From: Ophiosphaerella korrae
Taxonomy: Eukaryota > Ascomycota > Dothideomycetes > Pleosporales > Phaeosphaeriaceae
Direction of reading: 5' to 3'
Assembly: GCA_028456385.1 (NCBI GenBank)
Contig: JALNQF010000108.1
Location: forward strand, 62,001-126,000
DNA: 64,000 nucleotides
Positions 23,091 through 33,829 of this stretch are shown here, one piece after another; the stretch's first letter is position 1, and every line of letters begins with the position of its first letter. Below the pieces are notes generated by a model that saw only the letters and a program-made list of their open reading frames with translations, ran no database searches and was not told the DNA's origin. The position numbers were made by a program, and so were the translations under genes.

Positions 23091-23747
23091 GCGGCATACT
23101 TACTTGAATGATGAGAAGAACTAGCGCCATACATTGAGCAGCAGAAAACGCCGCCATGCACCGAGCAGCAAGATGCCAAGCGAAGCTCTGGTTAGTCGCA
23201 CACAGAATGCCGGAGATAAAAAGGAAGAGAAGAGAGAGTAACATCACCGGGCGACGACCGATGGCAATAGCTAATGGCATGGACAAGATATTGCCTACGC
23301 CCAGGAAGAGGGAGGGATAGGTAAGCAAGCCCGAAATCTGAGCTTGGGTAATACCTTCTTTCTTATAGTCATCCAGAAAGAAGCCGATGAGGGCGCCAAG
23401 CGCAGTCACAAGGCAAAGTCCAGATACAGCATGTAGCACGCTGTCAGTCAAAAATTCCCCACAACGGGCTGGTACGCCAAAACTCACAGACGATTAAGAT
23501 GCCGAGAATGACATATTTGCGAAAGGTTGTCAAGTTTAGCGGATCTGTGTAGGTATCATAGTGAGTTTTTGTGTGCATGGGACTAGCACATGGAATACTG
23601 ACCGCGAGGATCGGCCGTCGGGGCTGGGATGAGGATTGTGCCGCCTCCCAGGGTAAGGTTCGCAGTGCCGTCAAACCCATCGCTAGAGGCGGAATGGTTG
23701 CTCTCAATGGTTGTTATAGGTTTCGACATGGAATCGTGGTCAGCCAT
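21913..23747 (-). pseudogene. MFS transporter with in-frame TAG
   Basis: Major-facilitator gene on the minus strand. Exon 1 is 23747-23603 (MADHDSMSKPI), exon 2 starts at 23544 (DPLNLTTFRKYVILG), a middle exon ends at 23104 (MALVLLIIQ) and the last exon runs from 23019 to 21913. Clear MFS marks are AIAIGRRPVMLL between helices 2 and 3, GWRSWYWLF, a long central loop and GLFSDSF. Two lesions are visible. A TAG at 22200-22198 interrupts the last exon in frame (TVNI-stop-LFLLLAAS), explained by CAG to TAG. The junction near 23440-23490 is one base out of phase with every reasonable splice choice, so a small indel is likely. MFS proteins are 12-helix plasma-membrane porters; the substrate is unknown. 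It lies divergent from a second broken MFS gene. Confidence 0.8.
23054..23089. repeat. Poly(A) tract of 36 bases
   Basis: An uninterrupted run of 36 A on the plus strand, inside the intron (23020-23103) of the minus-strand MFS gene, where it reads as poly(T). The true length may differ, since such runs are hard to sequence. Confidence 0.9.
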
Positions 23748-24724
23748 TATAAGGTCTGGCCTTCGTATTGCTGAGGTTTTACGCAGCTTTGCGACGCTAT
23801 GTGTTCTGAAACAGCGAGGGCAAGACACCCCCCGCCTTATATAAAATGCACATGCTGCGCGCAAATTATTCTCTTCACCAATTATACCGACAGGTAGAGA
23901 CATCTACTCAACGATCCTAAATATCCTTTCTTTTACATGTATGTTCCATGCGGGGCAGAGCACATGGGAGAGGTTTGTTTTCTGCGTGCACAAGGATATT
24001 TTCCCGACTATGTGCCGCGCCATAGGTAGACCTGCATCTCTATCATGGGACCGCTGCTCTTGTCTGCCGTTGGTCTGTGGGCCTCTGGAGGTAGCTCCGG
24101 GGGCTTGGATTGGGGTTCTTCACTCTAAGGGTCCAGTCGCTTAGCGAACAATATGCAGCCTCGGTGTACATTGTAACCATCAGCTTGCCAGCCACAGTTT
24201 GCTTCTCTACCAGCATGGAATGTCTGCCGTGTGATCATATCACGCTGCACACAGTTATGACAGGCAGCATTATCGGTTAGCATTTCCATACACTAGTTTA
24301 TCGAGTTTGAACTAGACAGGCTCAAACATGACCTTGACGCCTTGCTTGTTTCGGCCTTTGATCGCCCCTAACGTATGAATTGAAGACTTAAGGCTTAAGA
24401 GCCGACCACACACAGAATACGAAGAAATGCGCCTGTCCGTATCCTTGTAATGCAAGATAGAAACACATTCTGCCAATCGCAGTATCGAATTTTCCTCCGC
24501 TCCTCATCGCTGTTCAAAGGACAAGACTTATGGTGAAGAAGCTTATCCTGGATAGAGTAAACATTCAAACAATCGGCTTCATCTCGGGCATCACAATGGG
24601 TCGATGCTCTCACGAGGAGGCCCGGCACCCAATGCCCCTGATTCCTAATCCCTATACTTATCAAGAACAGTCCTGTCCGCAACACAATGTAACTTTTTAG
24701 AATTCCATTTTTGCCAAGGCTACC
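23748..24724. other. Shared upstream region of two divergent MFS genes
   Basis: 977 bases between the starts at 23747 (minus) and 24725 (plus). No gene is recognised in it; it presumably held both promoters. Confidence 0.5.
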
Positions 24725-26380
24725 ATGTCGCTTGCCGCACCGTGCCGTTCCGCTCCGAGTGAGCCTATCACCATCGCAAATCATGACTATAGTAACCAAT
24801 GGCAGCCCGCTTCGGAGCCCATTAATCCGAAAGATTGGTCGGAGAAGAAGAAATAGGGCCACATTTTGATTGTGGCATCCATGACCATGGCAACGTCAGT
24901 CACAATTCTGCTTCACAAAAGCCCGTTTTGGGTTCTGACATGGCAGCTATTTCATAGGCCGCTCGGCTCAACGATCCATGCGCCTTCGCTTCGGAAAATT
25001 GCAGAGGACCTTTCAGTCGAGACGAGCATTGCATCCCTGACTATTCAAATATATGTCATTGGCTTTTCGATCGCGCCGTTCCTATTTCTGCCGCTTTCCA
25101 AGATCTATGGTCGACTGTACATCTACCATGCTGCGAATCTGTCCCTGTTGCTGGGCCACGTTGGATGCGCTCTTGCGCCAGGTTTCGCATGGCTGCTCGG
25201 GTTCCGTTTCCTCGCAGGCTGCGCCGGGGCGTGCGCTATCACCCAAGGTAGCGGCACGATTGCGGATCTCATCGACAAGCATAGGCGTGGTAGAGCTGTG
25301 GCGTTGATGGCTTTCAGCACCGTGTGGGCGCCCACATTAGCACCTATGATTGGAGGGCGAGTTGCTGAAGCTTCTAGTTGGAGAGGTTGCTTTTGGGTCT
25401 TGGTGTGTGTGGTACGTAAATGCGTTGAAGACGTTTTGGTCAGCTATGAGTTGGAGGCTAATCGTCAGCTGAGCAGGTGTTGTTCAACAGCATCATAGCA
25501 CTGCTATACATGGACGAAACATCGACGACCCACACAACGTACCCGTACCAGAGCCTTCCAGACCAGGAACTAAAATCGCCGCTGCTCTCCAACTTGACCC
25601 AAGGCGATAGCGAAAAGTCGCAGGTGGATGCCAATGCAGTCCGATGGGTAGTAATTGGTGCAATATTCGCACCATTTAAGCTCATGCGACATCCTGTTTT
25701 CAGCGTTGTCACGACGCTTAGTGCATTTTTTTATAGCACGCAAATCTACCTTTACAGTGACATTCCAGCGACGTACAGAGGCGAGTATGACTTTACGCCA
25801 AGCCAGACGGGTCTGGCCTTCCTTGGAACAGGCATCGGCATGACGGCAGGTTTGTTGGCTTTTGGCGTTTTCAGCGATCGATTTGTGGTTATGCTGGCTC
25901 GTGGTGAGAAGGCGCAGCCCGAACACAGGCTCCCACTTATGTTGATATCTGCGCTGCTTGTTTCCTCTGGGTTAATTGTGTATGGTCTGACTGCTCGTCC
26001 AGCGGTCCATTGGACCATTCCTATCATTGGGAATGGGCTGACTGGTGCCGGGCTGTACTCCATGTCGGTAAGTGCTCAGGCTCCAGCCGAGTTTTCTTTA
26101 TAGCTGGGCATGTGCTAATGTGTGTCCTCGATAGGTGGCGGCTGCGACGTATCTCATTGATGTATGCCCTCGCCGAGCTGCCGACTCGGCAACGCTGCTG
26201 TCCGTGGTTCGATTTCCAGTTGGGGCACTTGTGAGCGCCTTGGGTGCGAGACTTGCAGACCTAATCGGCCGCATGACGATGCAAGGGATCTTTGCAGTGT
26301 TGGCAATCCATGCTGTGCCTGTGGTGTATTTACTATACCGACATGGAGCGCGCATCCGTGCGAAGTACTGCCTAGACTGA
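24725..26380 (+). pseudogene. MFS transporter (DHA1-like) with one in-frame TAG
   Basis: Four exons (24725-24894, 24958-25411, 25477-26067, 26135-26380) sum to 1461 nt, in phase throughout and 486 residues if the single stop is ignored. The borders are GTCAGT/ATAG, GTACGT/GCAG and GTAAGT/ATAG. Family marks are NPKDWSEKKK before helix 1, TPLGSTIHAPSL, PLSKIYGRLYIY, a GSGTIADL helix, RGRAVALM, PTLAPMIGG and EHRLPLML. The TAG at 24854-24856 follows EKKK, where related transporters usually have Trp. TGG to TAG equals CpA to TpA on the other strand, the RIP pattern. The architecture is that of drug/polyamine H+ antiporters of the plasma membrane; the substrate is unknown. With the upstream TAG at codon 44 it should make no transporter. 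Confidence 0.8.
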
Positions 26381-26834
26381 TGTCTGGTGTGATGGAATAG
26401 AATTTGCTTGATCATGACGTCAATTGCGTGAAGTTGACCACCTGGACTGCCTGGGTTGCCCTCTCTTATCCAGATGATAATACATGCCCAAGGCAGGAGG
26501 ACCCTGGGGCTTTCGGTTTGCGCGGACCCAATAAGAGAGCGCCAGAATTGGGTACCAGTCACGATGACGCCGATTGTTCACGATGAAGAAATGGGCACGT
26601 GCAGGCTTCGTATGTGGGCTAGTGTGCGTGAGGCATCCCTACCAGGGTGAGGTGAGCAAATCTAACCGGCGCTTCCGCAGGGGACCACCAGCCTAGTTAA
26701 CCACCGTGAGGCTCCGCACCTAACATCCTCCCTTTCCTTGCCGTGCTCTCCAACCCGCGCCGTATCGCCATCTTCCCTCTCAGTCTCCCTTGTCCAGGCG
26801 TGAATTGATCACTGCACGCCGCATAGTTGCCGCC
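26381..26834. other. Intergenic, upstream of the Kei1 gene
   Basis: 454 bases with no gene recognised. The CT-rich stretch near 26725-26795 is typical of promoters of expressed ascomycete genes. Confidence 0.5.
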
Positions 26835-27877
26835 ATGGCGCCTTCTCACTTGCTGGAGATACCGCGCCCACGGGTACGTCAACATGGCGCAGCCTCGCCC
26901 TCCTCGCGGCACCAACTAACAACTGCGCGCAGACGTTCCTCCAGAAAATGTCGCTCCGAACCGGCGCCGAGATCATCACATTCCTGCAGGTCATCAACAA
27001 GGTCTCTGGCCTGTACGGCCTGCTCGCCCTCATCACAGGCGCCAGCATCGATGGCTGGCAACTGTCCATGTACCTCTACTCGGCCGTTGCGCTCCTCGCA
27101 ACCGTCTTCCTCTACAAGCACATCCGCCTGCAGAGCCCGTTCGAGACCCTCTTGCTCGCGCACCTGTATGCCTTCGACTCGCTCATCAACGCCATGTATA
27201 CGGCCTTTTTTGGCGTTGCGTGGTTCTACGCACTGGCCTCGCAGCCGGGCGAGTCCGCTATGCCCGGAGCACACGGCATATCGGGCATCGCTGGGTTCAC
27301 CAGCCCCAGGTATAATGTCTCCAAGGTCGACGTGGTAGCTGAGCCGGTCGAGGGCATGCGAGCCGGGCAGAATGCCATCGCAGTCGGGCATGGCGCGGAG
27401 AATGGGGTTGGGCTCGGTAATGTCGTGTTCCAAAGCGCAAGTGTCATGAGCATTTTACTCATTGCCGCCTTCTGGGCCCTCCGCGTCTACTTCGTCTTCA
27501 TCATGCTGGCCTTTGCACGCCAGTGCCTGCGCCAACACATCGCTGCCAACGCCTCGTCTGCTGCATGGTACAACTCAAACAACATGCAGACTACTGCCAA
27601 CGATCTGGCCGAAAACCCCTTCACCGAGGGCAAGGAGGAGGGCCACGGATGGAAAGGCAAGCTCGGCCGGACCATGCTGAGCGGTGCGCCCAAATACTGG
27701 CTCGGTTCTGATGAAGATGGCGAGTGGATGCGTGGGGTAGGCGGCAAATTCAACCTCAACAAGAAGGCGGTGCAGCTGGACCAGCCCATTGGCTTCAACG
27801 AGCGCGAACGAAGGAGACGATCTGGAACGGGTCCACCTGTGCCACAGCTAAACTTAAATGTTCAACTTCCGCGGTGA
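26835..27877 (+). CDS. KEI1: Kei1, inositolphosphorylceramide synthase subunit
   Basis: Two exons (26835-26873, 26933-27877) give 327 residues; the 59-nt intron is GTACGT...CTAAC...GCAG. The first exon encodes only MAPSHLLEIPRPR and joins to TFLQKMSLRTGAEIITF, the conserved Kei1 start. Four hydrophobic segments follow (about residues 24-50, 58-75, 90-120 and 205-235) with a Golgi-type polytopic layout. After them comes a hydrophilic C-terminal tail (about residues 236-327) carrying NPF and basic stretches. In yeast Kei1 binds the catalytic subunit Aur1 in the medial Golgi and is needed for inositolphosphorylceramide synthesis, a fungus-specific step of sphingolipid metabolism. It is a conserved housekeeping gene and a good anchor for synteny. 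Recognition rests on overall pattern and the N-terminal motif. Confidence 0.85.
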
Positions 27878-28711
27878 ATCCGTAGCCTCCCATTGGAGCC
27901 ACGGAACCCTCTTGAATCGTGTCACAATAGCAAAGGAACTTCGAAACTCGATCGTGCGTGGACAAATTCGAGGACAGCAGAGCACGTGCTCAGGGGAAAC
28001 GTACTAATAGATACAGAACATCTCTAATGGCTCTAGACCTGCGTCATCTCACCATAAGCTCTGAATGATGACGTGATGCAGCCCTTTCACATTGATCAAC
28101 AGCGAGCATACCTGGCGTTAGTAGGATAATAATCAGCAATTTATTCATCGCGCAATCATCATTCCAACACGCCTTCACTTTGCCTCTCCATTCCCAACCA
28201 TCCCAGGTGGCGCACGTTGGGGATCGCAGCTTTGCCGAGTCCGTTAACGTCCGCTAACCATATCGGGCTAACGTGGCTGAATCAAGACAATCAGGTGAAT
28301 GACTTGCGTAGCCCACGCGACAACCTGGACGTCTCACCTCACCGCCACCACTGCCGCCAGAGTCGCGCGGACAGCTTTCATGTCTTGTGCAACGTGTGGG
28401 TGATTTTTTTTAGCGTACCCATGCCGCTGTCATCTGGTGGGGCCTGTCTGGCCCTGGAAAACTGGTTGATAAGGGGCCGTTGTGCCTCGTTTGTTCTGAT
28501 CGCTTGTGTTACAACCCTGATAGTTTGGGCTAAGTATACCTGTTTCTATGCGATAAGGGTGGCTCAGCTGAGTATACATGCCCTTCCACATCACCTTTCT
28601 TTTCTTGTCTGCCTTTTACCTCGCTGTTTTGTTCTGTATCGGTCTGGCTACGTAAGACGTTGTGTCTGGATATTGGCCTGAGATTACGTTTTGGAAAAGA
28701 GTTGGAGCATT
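27878..28711. other. Intergenic, Kei1 3' region and F-box promoter
   Basis: 834 bases. A 154-codon frame at 28217-28681 has no ATG start and no motif and was not called. It is more likely leader or promoter of the F-box gene. Confidence 0.5.
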
Positions 28712-30067
28712 ATGGTGAATATAAGTATCTTCCGTCGGTCTTTGAGCTCCAGCTCAGCGCAGTCACGCACCTCAACAGAAAACACGACACCAAGGACGAG
28801 CTTCGATTCTGAACGTAGCGATGATGTTGAGCCGTGTAGTGAGACAATCAAATTGCAGGCGGCGCCTCTTCTCAGCCTTCCGGTAGAACTTGTACAACAA
28901 ATCACTTCATTCCTCGATGCTGGGTCGGCTGCATCCTTTTGTCTAAGCAGCCGCTTCATCTATTATGCCCTGGGATCCGATCGCCTAACGCAGTTTATTG
29001 AGGCGTCCAAGTCGCGCTTTATCAAGAGACGTGCCATCGAAGCCACTGTCGAGCGTGCATTCCCCGGTCACTGGTTCTGCGCCTGGTGTGACAGATTCCA
29101 TGCTTGGGATGCCGACGCCACTGGACCAAAGAACCCAATCGTTCCAGGGAGGAAACGAGATTGCGCCGACTTCAACAGCTATCTCCACGCGGGAGGAGAC
29201 TACGTGCTTCGATTCCATCACGTGCGGCTAGCCATGAACCGCGCCATCTGGGGCCATCCAGAACACGGCATTCCCCTCTCAGCCTTCTCGCACAGCCAAG
29301 CAGGCATAGCAAAGATCTTCCGCACCCCTGTTCCCACCAAACTCGATATATCCGCCAAGATCACCGGTGAATGCTTCATCCTCCACAGCACCTTTGCCCT
29401 CATCCTGCCCCACTGGGCCACCACTAAGAAGCACATCATCGACCAAATCTGGCCTACCCTCCCCCACATCGTTTGCGGACACCGCGACTCCGAGCACGGC
29501 CACACGGGCCTCATGGCCGCCGTTGACAACGTCGTCCGCCGCGGCTGGAAATACCCCTTCACCCAAATGTGTGCCACCTGCGCAACCGACTGGTCCGTCT
29601 CCGCCCACTTCTTCCCCCACGCCTCGGGCGACCAGGCCCGCCTCGTCATCCAGTCCTGGCGCGACCTCGGCGCCGCCCGCAGCCCCTTTGACGCCGCCTG
29701 GCGTGCACACGGTGTGGCCGCGCCGCGCATCGATGCGCGTGTTGGCGACATGGTGCGCTTGACAGGGCTGCAGGCGGGTGATGTCCGCAAGGCGTTTGAG
29801 TCTGTGGCCGTGCAGCACGCCGCGTGTGGGCGCACGAGAGCAGCGAGTCCGGTGCGTGAGCGTATATACAAGGCTTTTATGCGGAGAGAGGAGGTCGAGG
29901 TGGATGTGAGGCGCTCGCGGGCAAGGCCGAATACGTGGCGGACGCGCAGCGAGAATGAGGATGCGGCGAGGAGGCGCGAGGAGGAGAGAGTGGAGCTTGC
30001 GAGGGTGTTGGTGGAGAACCTAGTGAGAGCGAATGTGCAGCGGGGAGGGTGGGTGTCGAGAGAGTAG
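28712..30067 (+). CDS. F-box domain protein
   Basis: Intronless, 451 residues, starting at the first ATG (MVNISIFRRS); the 7 codons upstream in frame lack an ATG. After a Ser-rich start, LLSLPVELVQQITSFLDAGS and the following SFCLSSR (about residues 52-82) form the F-box helices that would bind Skp1 in an SCF ubiquitin ligase. The rest has a Cys/Trp/His-rich part (WFCAWCDRFHAWD, MCATCATDWS) often found in fungal F-box proteins of unknown target. The C-terminus is Arg/Glu-rich and probably coiled. From about 29400 the codons are very GC-rich, which also creates long antisense frames on the minus strand (29218-30342) that I treat as shadows. Confidence 0.8.
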   Translation: MVNISIFRRSLSSSSAQSRTSTENTTPRTSFDSERSDDVEPCSETIKLQAAPLLSLPVELVQQITSFLDAGSAASFCLSSRFIYYALGSDRLTQFIEASKSRFIKRRAIEATVERAFPGHWFCAWCDRFHAWDADATGPKNPIVPGRKRDCADFNSYLHAGGDYVLRFHHVRLAMNRAIWGHPEHGIPLSAFSHSQAGIAKIFRTPVPTKLDISAKITGECFILHSTFALILPHWATTKKHIIDQIWPTLPHIVCGHRDSEHGHTGLMAAVDNVVRRGWKYPFTQMCATCATDWSVSAHFFPHASGDQARLVIQSWRDLGAARSPFDAAWRAHGVAAPRIDARVGDMVRLTGLQAGDVRKAFESVAVQHAACGRTRAASPVRERIYKAFMRREEVEVDVRRSRARPNTWRTRSENEDAARRREEERVELARVLVENLVRANVQRGGWVSRE

Positions 30068-30124
30068 GTAGGTTTGGCCTTGCGAGGCAGACTTTGAGAG
30101 CCTGGCGAGGTTGGGTGTGAAGCG

Positions 30125-30159
<35 letters not shown>

Positions 30160-30275
30160 CGGCGAGAAGTTTGCATTTTCTGGCGTCACATCGCATTGGC
30201 TAGCATTGGTTGTTTGGAGTTCCTTAAATCTAGAGACATGGCGTTGTCGTCTGGGTGTATATCCATTTGTAACGT
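30068..30275 (+). repeat. Segment duplicated in inverted form at 60127-60300
   Basis: The bases just after the F-box stop (GGCCTTGCGAGGCAGACTTT onward, through the GT run, to ...TCCATTTGTAACGTG) match the reverse complement of 60127-60300 at high identity. The F-box coding region itself is not copied. The duplicated piece adjoins the dispersed repeat in both places. Confidence 0.8.
30127..30157 (+). repeat. (GT)n microsatellite
   Basis: 31 bases of alternating G and T, 60 bases past the F-box stop. The duplicate near 60.24 kb has only about four repeat units at the same point. Confidence 0.9.
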
Positions 30276-30432
30276 GCCTGGTTGCTTGGTGCGCAATGTG
30301 AGTAAACGGGAGGCGCGCACTTCGGCAAGCGACACTCCCCATACCTCATACCTGACTTGTTACTTCGCACTCTCCACTTTCTTCGTGAATTTCGACCACA
30401 TCGTGAGGTTAGCTACCCCTTGTATCCATGCG

Positions 30433-31075
30433 TCGTCAAACCGTGATTGAATTTGGATGTACCCACATTATTACCGGCATCATTGTCTATTGTTACATTA
30501 TGTTTCCCGGTCAATACGTTTTATGGCAAACCTGGGAGGCCCTGCGATCATTGTTGGTTGGGCCAGGCCCAGATACGGATAACGGGAAAGATAGCAAGAG
30601 TATCTACCTACTGAAATCCTGCATTCTTCTTTTCAGAAATTGTAGTCACCTAAAATTGTAGTTGCTCAAAATTGCAGTCACCCAAAATTGTATTTATCTA
30701 AAATTGCGGTCGCCCAAAAGTCGCCCAAAATCGCAGTCACCTAAAATTGTAGCTATGATCGAAATCTTCCGATCTTAACTAGCCTATCCTTACTACCCTT
30801 ACTATCCTTCGCCTTGTCTATGTATAATATGTTAGATATACAGCAATCTTGCGTTTATAGATAGTCTTGCAATATAAATTTGGTCTGCGATGAAGTGGTT
30901 CGGATTCGTGTAGCAGATTCAAATAGCCTCAGACAGGGAATCTTTAGAAGACGGCAATTACTAGCTTTCAAGATTTGTAGTTCGTAACTCCCTACAAAAA
31001 GGCAAACCTTCAAGTTGAAGAGTAATAATAGATATTGACTCACTTTATGAGATTTACTTTCTTAACCGACTCATA
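30433..31075 (+). repeat. Dispersed repeat, part A, copy 1
   Basis: Matches the reverse complement of 37598-38178 over most of its length (CGTCAAACC start, TGGATGTACCCACA, AGATAGCAAGAGTATC, TTGCGTTTATAGATAGTCTTG and the Arg/Leu-free AT-rich end). Fragments also occur at 59694-60125. It has no coding capacity. Its class is unknown; it could be an LTR, a MITE or part of a degenerate LINE. Confidence 0.75.
30636..30753 (+). repeat. Tandem ~16-bp repeat inside part A
   Basis: About seven imperfect units of the type AAAATTGYAGTCRCCY. The copy at 37.9 kb has only one or two units at this place, so the array expanded or contracted after duplication. Confidence 0.75.
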
Positions 31076-31110
31076 ACCGTGCACGGACTACCCCTTATAA
31101 TACCTATTTA

Positions 31111-31370
31111 CTAGAGGTATATTTTACTACACCACATCTTACAGAATCGTAGTATAAACTGAGGAAATACGCTACACCTTTTCTCTTCACCACCTCCCCG
31201 AGTTCCGAGATTGCCCTGTGCCGATTCCTGCAGCTTGAGAATCACAGCTTGAGAGTCATCTTTTGTAAAAGTACTGTAGTATCCCAATAACCTTCCCAAA
31301 TTGCGAGACAGCAGATAAAAAGCAACGAGTCCACCGACCTGTCTTGACCATTCTACTATTGCAATATCAA
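31111..31370 (-). repeat. Dispersed repeat, part B, copy 1
   Basis: The reverse complement matches plus-strand 38190-38400 (GACAGGTC.GTGGACTCGTTG, CTGCTGTCTCGCA, GGAATCGGCACAGGG.AATCTCGGAACT). Relative to part A its order differs between the two loci. Confidence 0.7.
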
Positions 31371-32177
31371 AGTACCATCACGATCCCGTGGTGTTTCGGC
31401 TGCCAATGACTGCGCCAGAATCTTCTCTTCATCAACCTTCCCTGGCGTTGACCTCGTCGCACCCTGTGGCTCAATGGAACCGGATTCCCGATCCTGACGA
31501 CCCATTTTGGTCTAATTCACATCCTGTATCTCAAAATCTCTACCTGATCGATACACTGTGGTCACTGCTTGCTAATCCTGTGCTAACCATGGCTTTGGCT
31601 TTACCACGCTATCGTACGTCTTCAGGCCGAACAACGACAGCACGACACTGAAGTCAGCCCAGCCATCACGCCAGAAAACGATACCCGGGTAGATTGTGGT
31701 TATAAATATATAATATACCCAGTTCGCTAAGGATCCCCCGTACGCCGGCCCGTACAGTGAGGTAACTACTATAGGTCATAACAAATAGATCCGTGGTATA
31801 AAGACCAGCCCAATTGGGACTAGCTCTTATCCTCGCACCCCTAACCCCTTACACTATTGTATACATTTAGTATTAGTATAAGGAGAATGTTTTCCCACTT
31901 TTTAGTTTGCCGGCAGCCTAGAAGGCGGGTCCACGGGAGCATAAAACCAAGGTCGATACGAAGGTTGACCCGTTCACTCGGATCATCATATCTTGTATAT
32001 CGCAAAAGGAGGAAGAATAAAGCTTGGACCAGCATGACACGGTCTCGAAGAAACCACGATAGGCCTTCCAGCTTTTCTTCTCATATTTCTTCATGTGCAG
32101 GTAATGTGAAGAAGAACAGTTGTTTGAAATTTGTCAGATATCTACGGCCTACAGGCCAATGATCTAGCTCAGTGTAG
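31371..32177. other. Intergenic beside repeat and MFS gene
   Basis: 807 bases. A frame with an ATG at 31406 (81 codons, containing AQWNRIPDPDDPFWSN) has a protein-like look but no recognised domain and sits in the repeat flank, so it was not called. Otherwise nothing is seen. Confidence 0.4.
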
Positions 32178-33829
32178 CTAGAGATTTACTACGAATCGCA
32201 TCCTCAGCTTTTCCCCGTATCGATGGAATAACCAGGGTACAGGTGTAAATGTCAAGCAGATGAAACCCAATACCGAATTTCCCCATCCGAGACTTGGTGG
32301 TCATGTTAGCCTGATTCTTTGTTTACTATGGGAGTTTGAAGTGTAACTTACCCAAGCCGATGATATAATGGGGCCGCTCCGAGGTCTAGAAAGGCGCCGA
32401 ACGGGGAGCGGACAAGCATATTAGCGGCTAGAGCGGAAGCGGCTGCTCCCACTCCAAACGAGTCGACCAAGTAGATCTGCCCTGGGATAACAATAAAAAG
32501 CGACCCCAGCCCAACAATAAAAGTGCCCAAGATGGGAACGATACAGTGTGTCTGATACTCTGCACTCCAGCCATACATGAACAGACCCAATGGCGTGATT
32601 GGACCTATATATTTCATGAGTATAAGCCGGTCTTCTGGTCTCTTCGCGCCATCCTTCTGAACCAGCAATTTGTCGCTCAATTTGCCGAATAAGACTAGTC
32701 CTATCACCATGCCAATGCCGAGACCCAGATATACCAGCCCGGCCATTCCTGCATCAAATCCATACATCCCCCTAAAGACTGAAGGGAATGTGGTGAAGAG
32801 AAGAAAAACTAAACCAAATAGTATACCAGTATAAAGCGAAATAAGGAGAACGACTGGCGAAAATAGGAGCAATTTCAGCGGCCGAACAATTGCTCTTGCG
32901 AGTAATTGAGATGTTGTTCCGATCTTGTACGCTTCTGGAAGGGTCTGCTCTTTTCCGGTTTCTTTACGTATGCGCACAGCTTTTTGGCGTAGAAGTACCC
33001 CCGCACTAGTTTCGCGGAGCAATGCAAAGGTAAAGGCTCCAATAACGCCGGCCTATTTTGTTAGTTGCTTGAGCGAATAGCTATCAGATCCACTTACCAA
33101 GACTAGAATGATACGGAATGTCCAACGCCATCCAATATATTCAGATACGAACCCACCAATAATAGGCCCAATGACAGGTCCTAGGAGAGGGCCCATAGTG
33201 AACAAAGCCATAGCCTTGCCACGTTCTTCTGGTGCGGTCAGATCCGCAATAGTACCACCTCCAACACTCATCGGGCCTGAAGCTGCGCAGCCAGCAATAA
33301 ATCGAAATACTAGAAACATTGACACGTTCGTGCTAAATGCACAACCAATCGTAAAGGCAATGTAGAACAAATTACAACCATGGTAGATTGGAAGGCGGCC
33401 GTATAACTCCGACAGAGGTGCAAGAATCAATGGGCCCAGTGCAAAGCCGAGTACGTATAGACTAACAGTCATGGCAATTACTGTGTCATTTTTGATGGCA
33501 AACTCTACTGACAGGCCCTCTGCCCCTGGAGCAAACATGGTTGCGGCTAGATTTCTTAGAGTGAACCTCAGCAAATGTTCCACAAAGTCGTGATCCAAAG
33601 GCACTTACGCATTGAGAGTGAAAAGGCTGATCATGATAACATGGATATTTTTCTTGGAGTTGGGCCAATTTCGAGGGTTCTCGCAATCATCAGGGCCCTC
33701 CCAATCTATCACTCCTTGACTAGATTTCTCGGTCTTTCCAAGGTCGCTGGTAGTGTCGTGGGTCGTCGGGATCGGTGAATGACGGTGTTCAGTCTCTGTA
33801 TTAGACTCGGTAAAGGTTGGAGATGCCAT
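32178..33829 (-). CDS. MFS transporter, DHA1 drug/polyamine:H+ antiporter type
   Basis: Four minus-strand exons (33829-33609, 33554-33098, 33052-32352, 32292-32178) give 497 residues with every junction in phase. The introns are 54, 45 and 59 nt with GTAAGT donors. Family marks are DWEGPDDCENPRNWPNSKK before helix 1, MFAPGAEGL, APLSELYGRLPIYHGCN (motif A region), GGGTIADLTAPEERGKAM, LGPVIGPIIGG (motif C, antiporter), PEDRLILM and a last exon GWGNSVLGFICLTFTPVPWLFHRYG. Twelve membrane helices are expected in the plasma membrane. It lies head-to-head with the Zn2Cys6 gene at 34712 across 882 bp, so that regulator may control it. This is the only intact MFS of three in the window. The substrate cannot be told from the sequence. 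Confidence 0.9.

Noticed and set aside
24895..24957. Coding reading LHKSPFWVLTWQ inside the second MFS gene
   Set aside because: GTCAGT donor, CTGAC branch and ATAG acceptor mark a 63-nt intron whose removal gives the family TPLGSTIHAPS sequence.
26879..27433. 184-codon minus-strand frame over Kei1
   Set aside because: Shadow of the Kei1 coding region with no motif.
28217..28681. 154-codon frame upstream of the F-box gene
   Set aside because: Begins at TTG, no ATG context, no domain; more likely leader or promoter.
29218..30342. 374-codon minus-strand frame opposite the F-box gene
   Set aside because: It arises from the GC-rich third positions of the F-box gene; no domain motif and no start context. 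Shadow frame.
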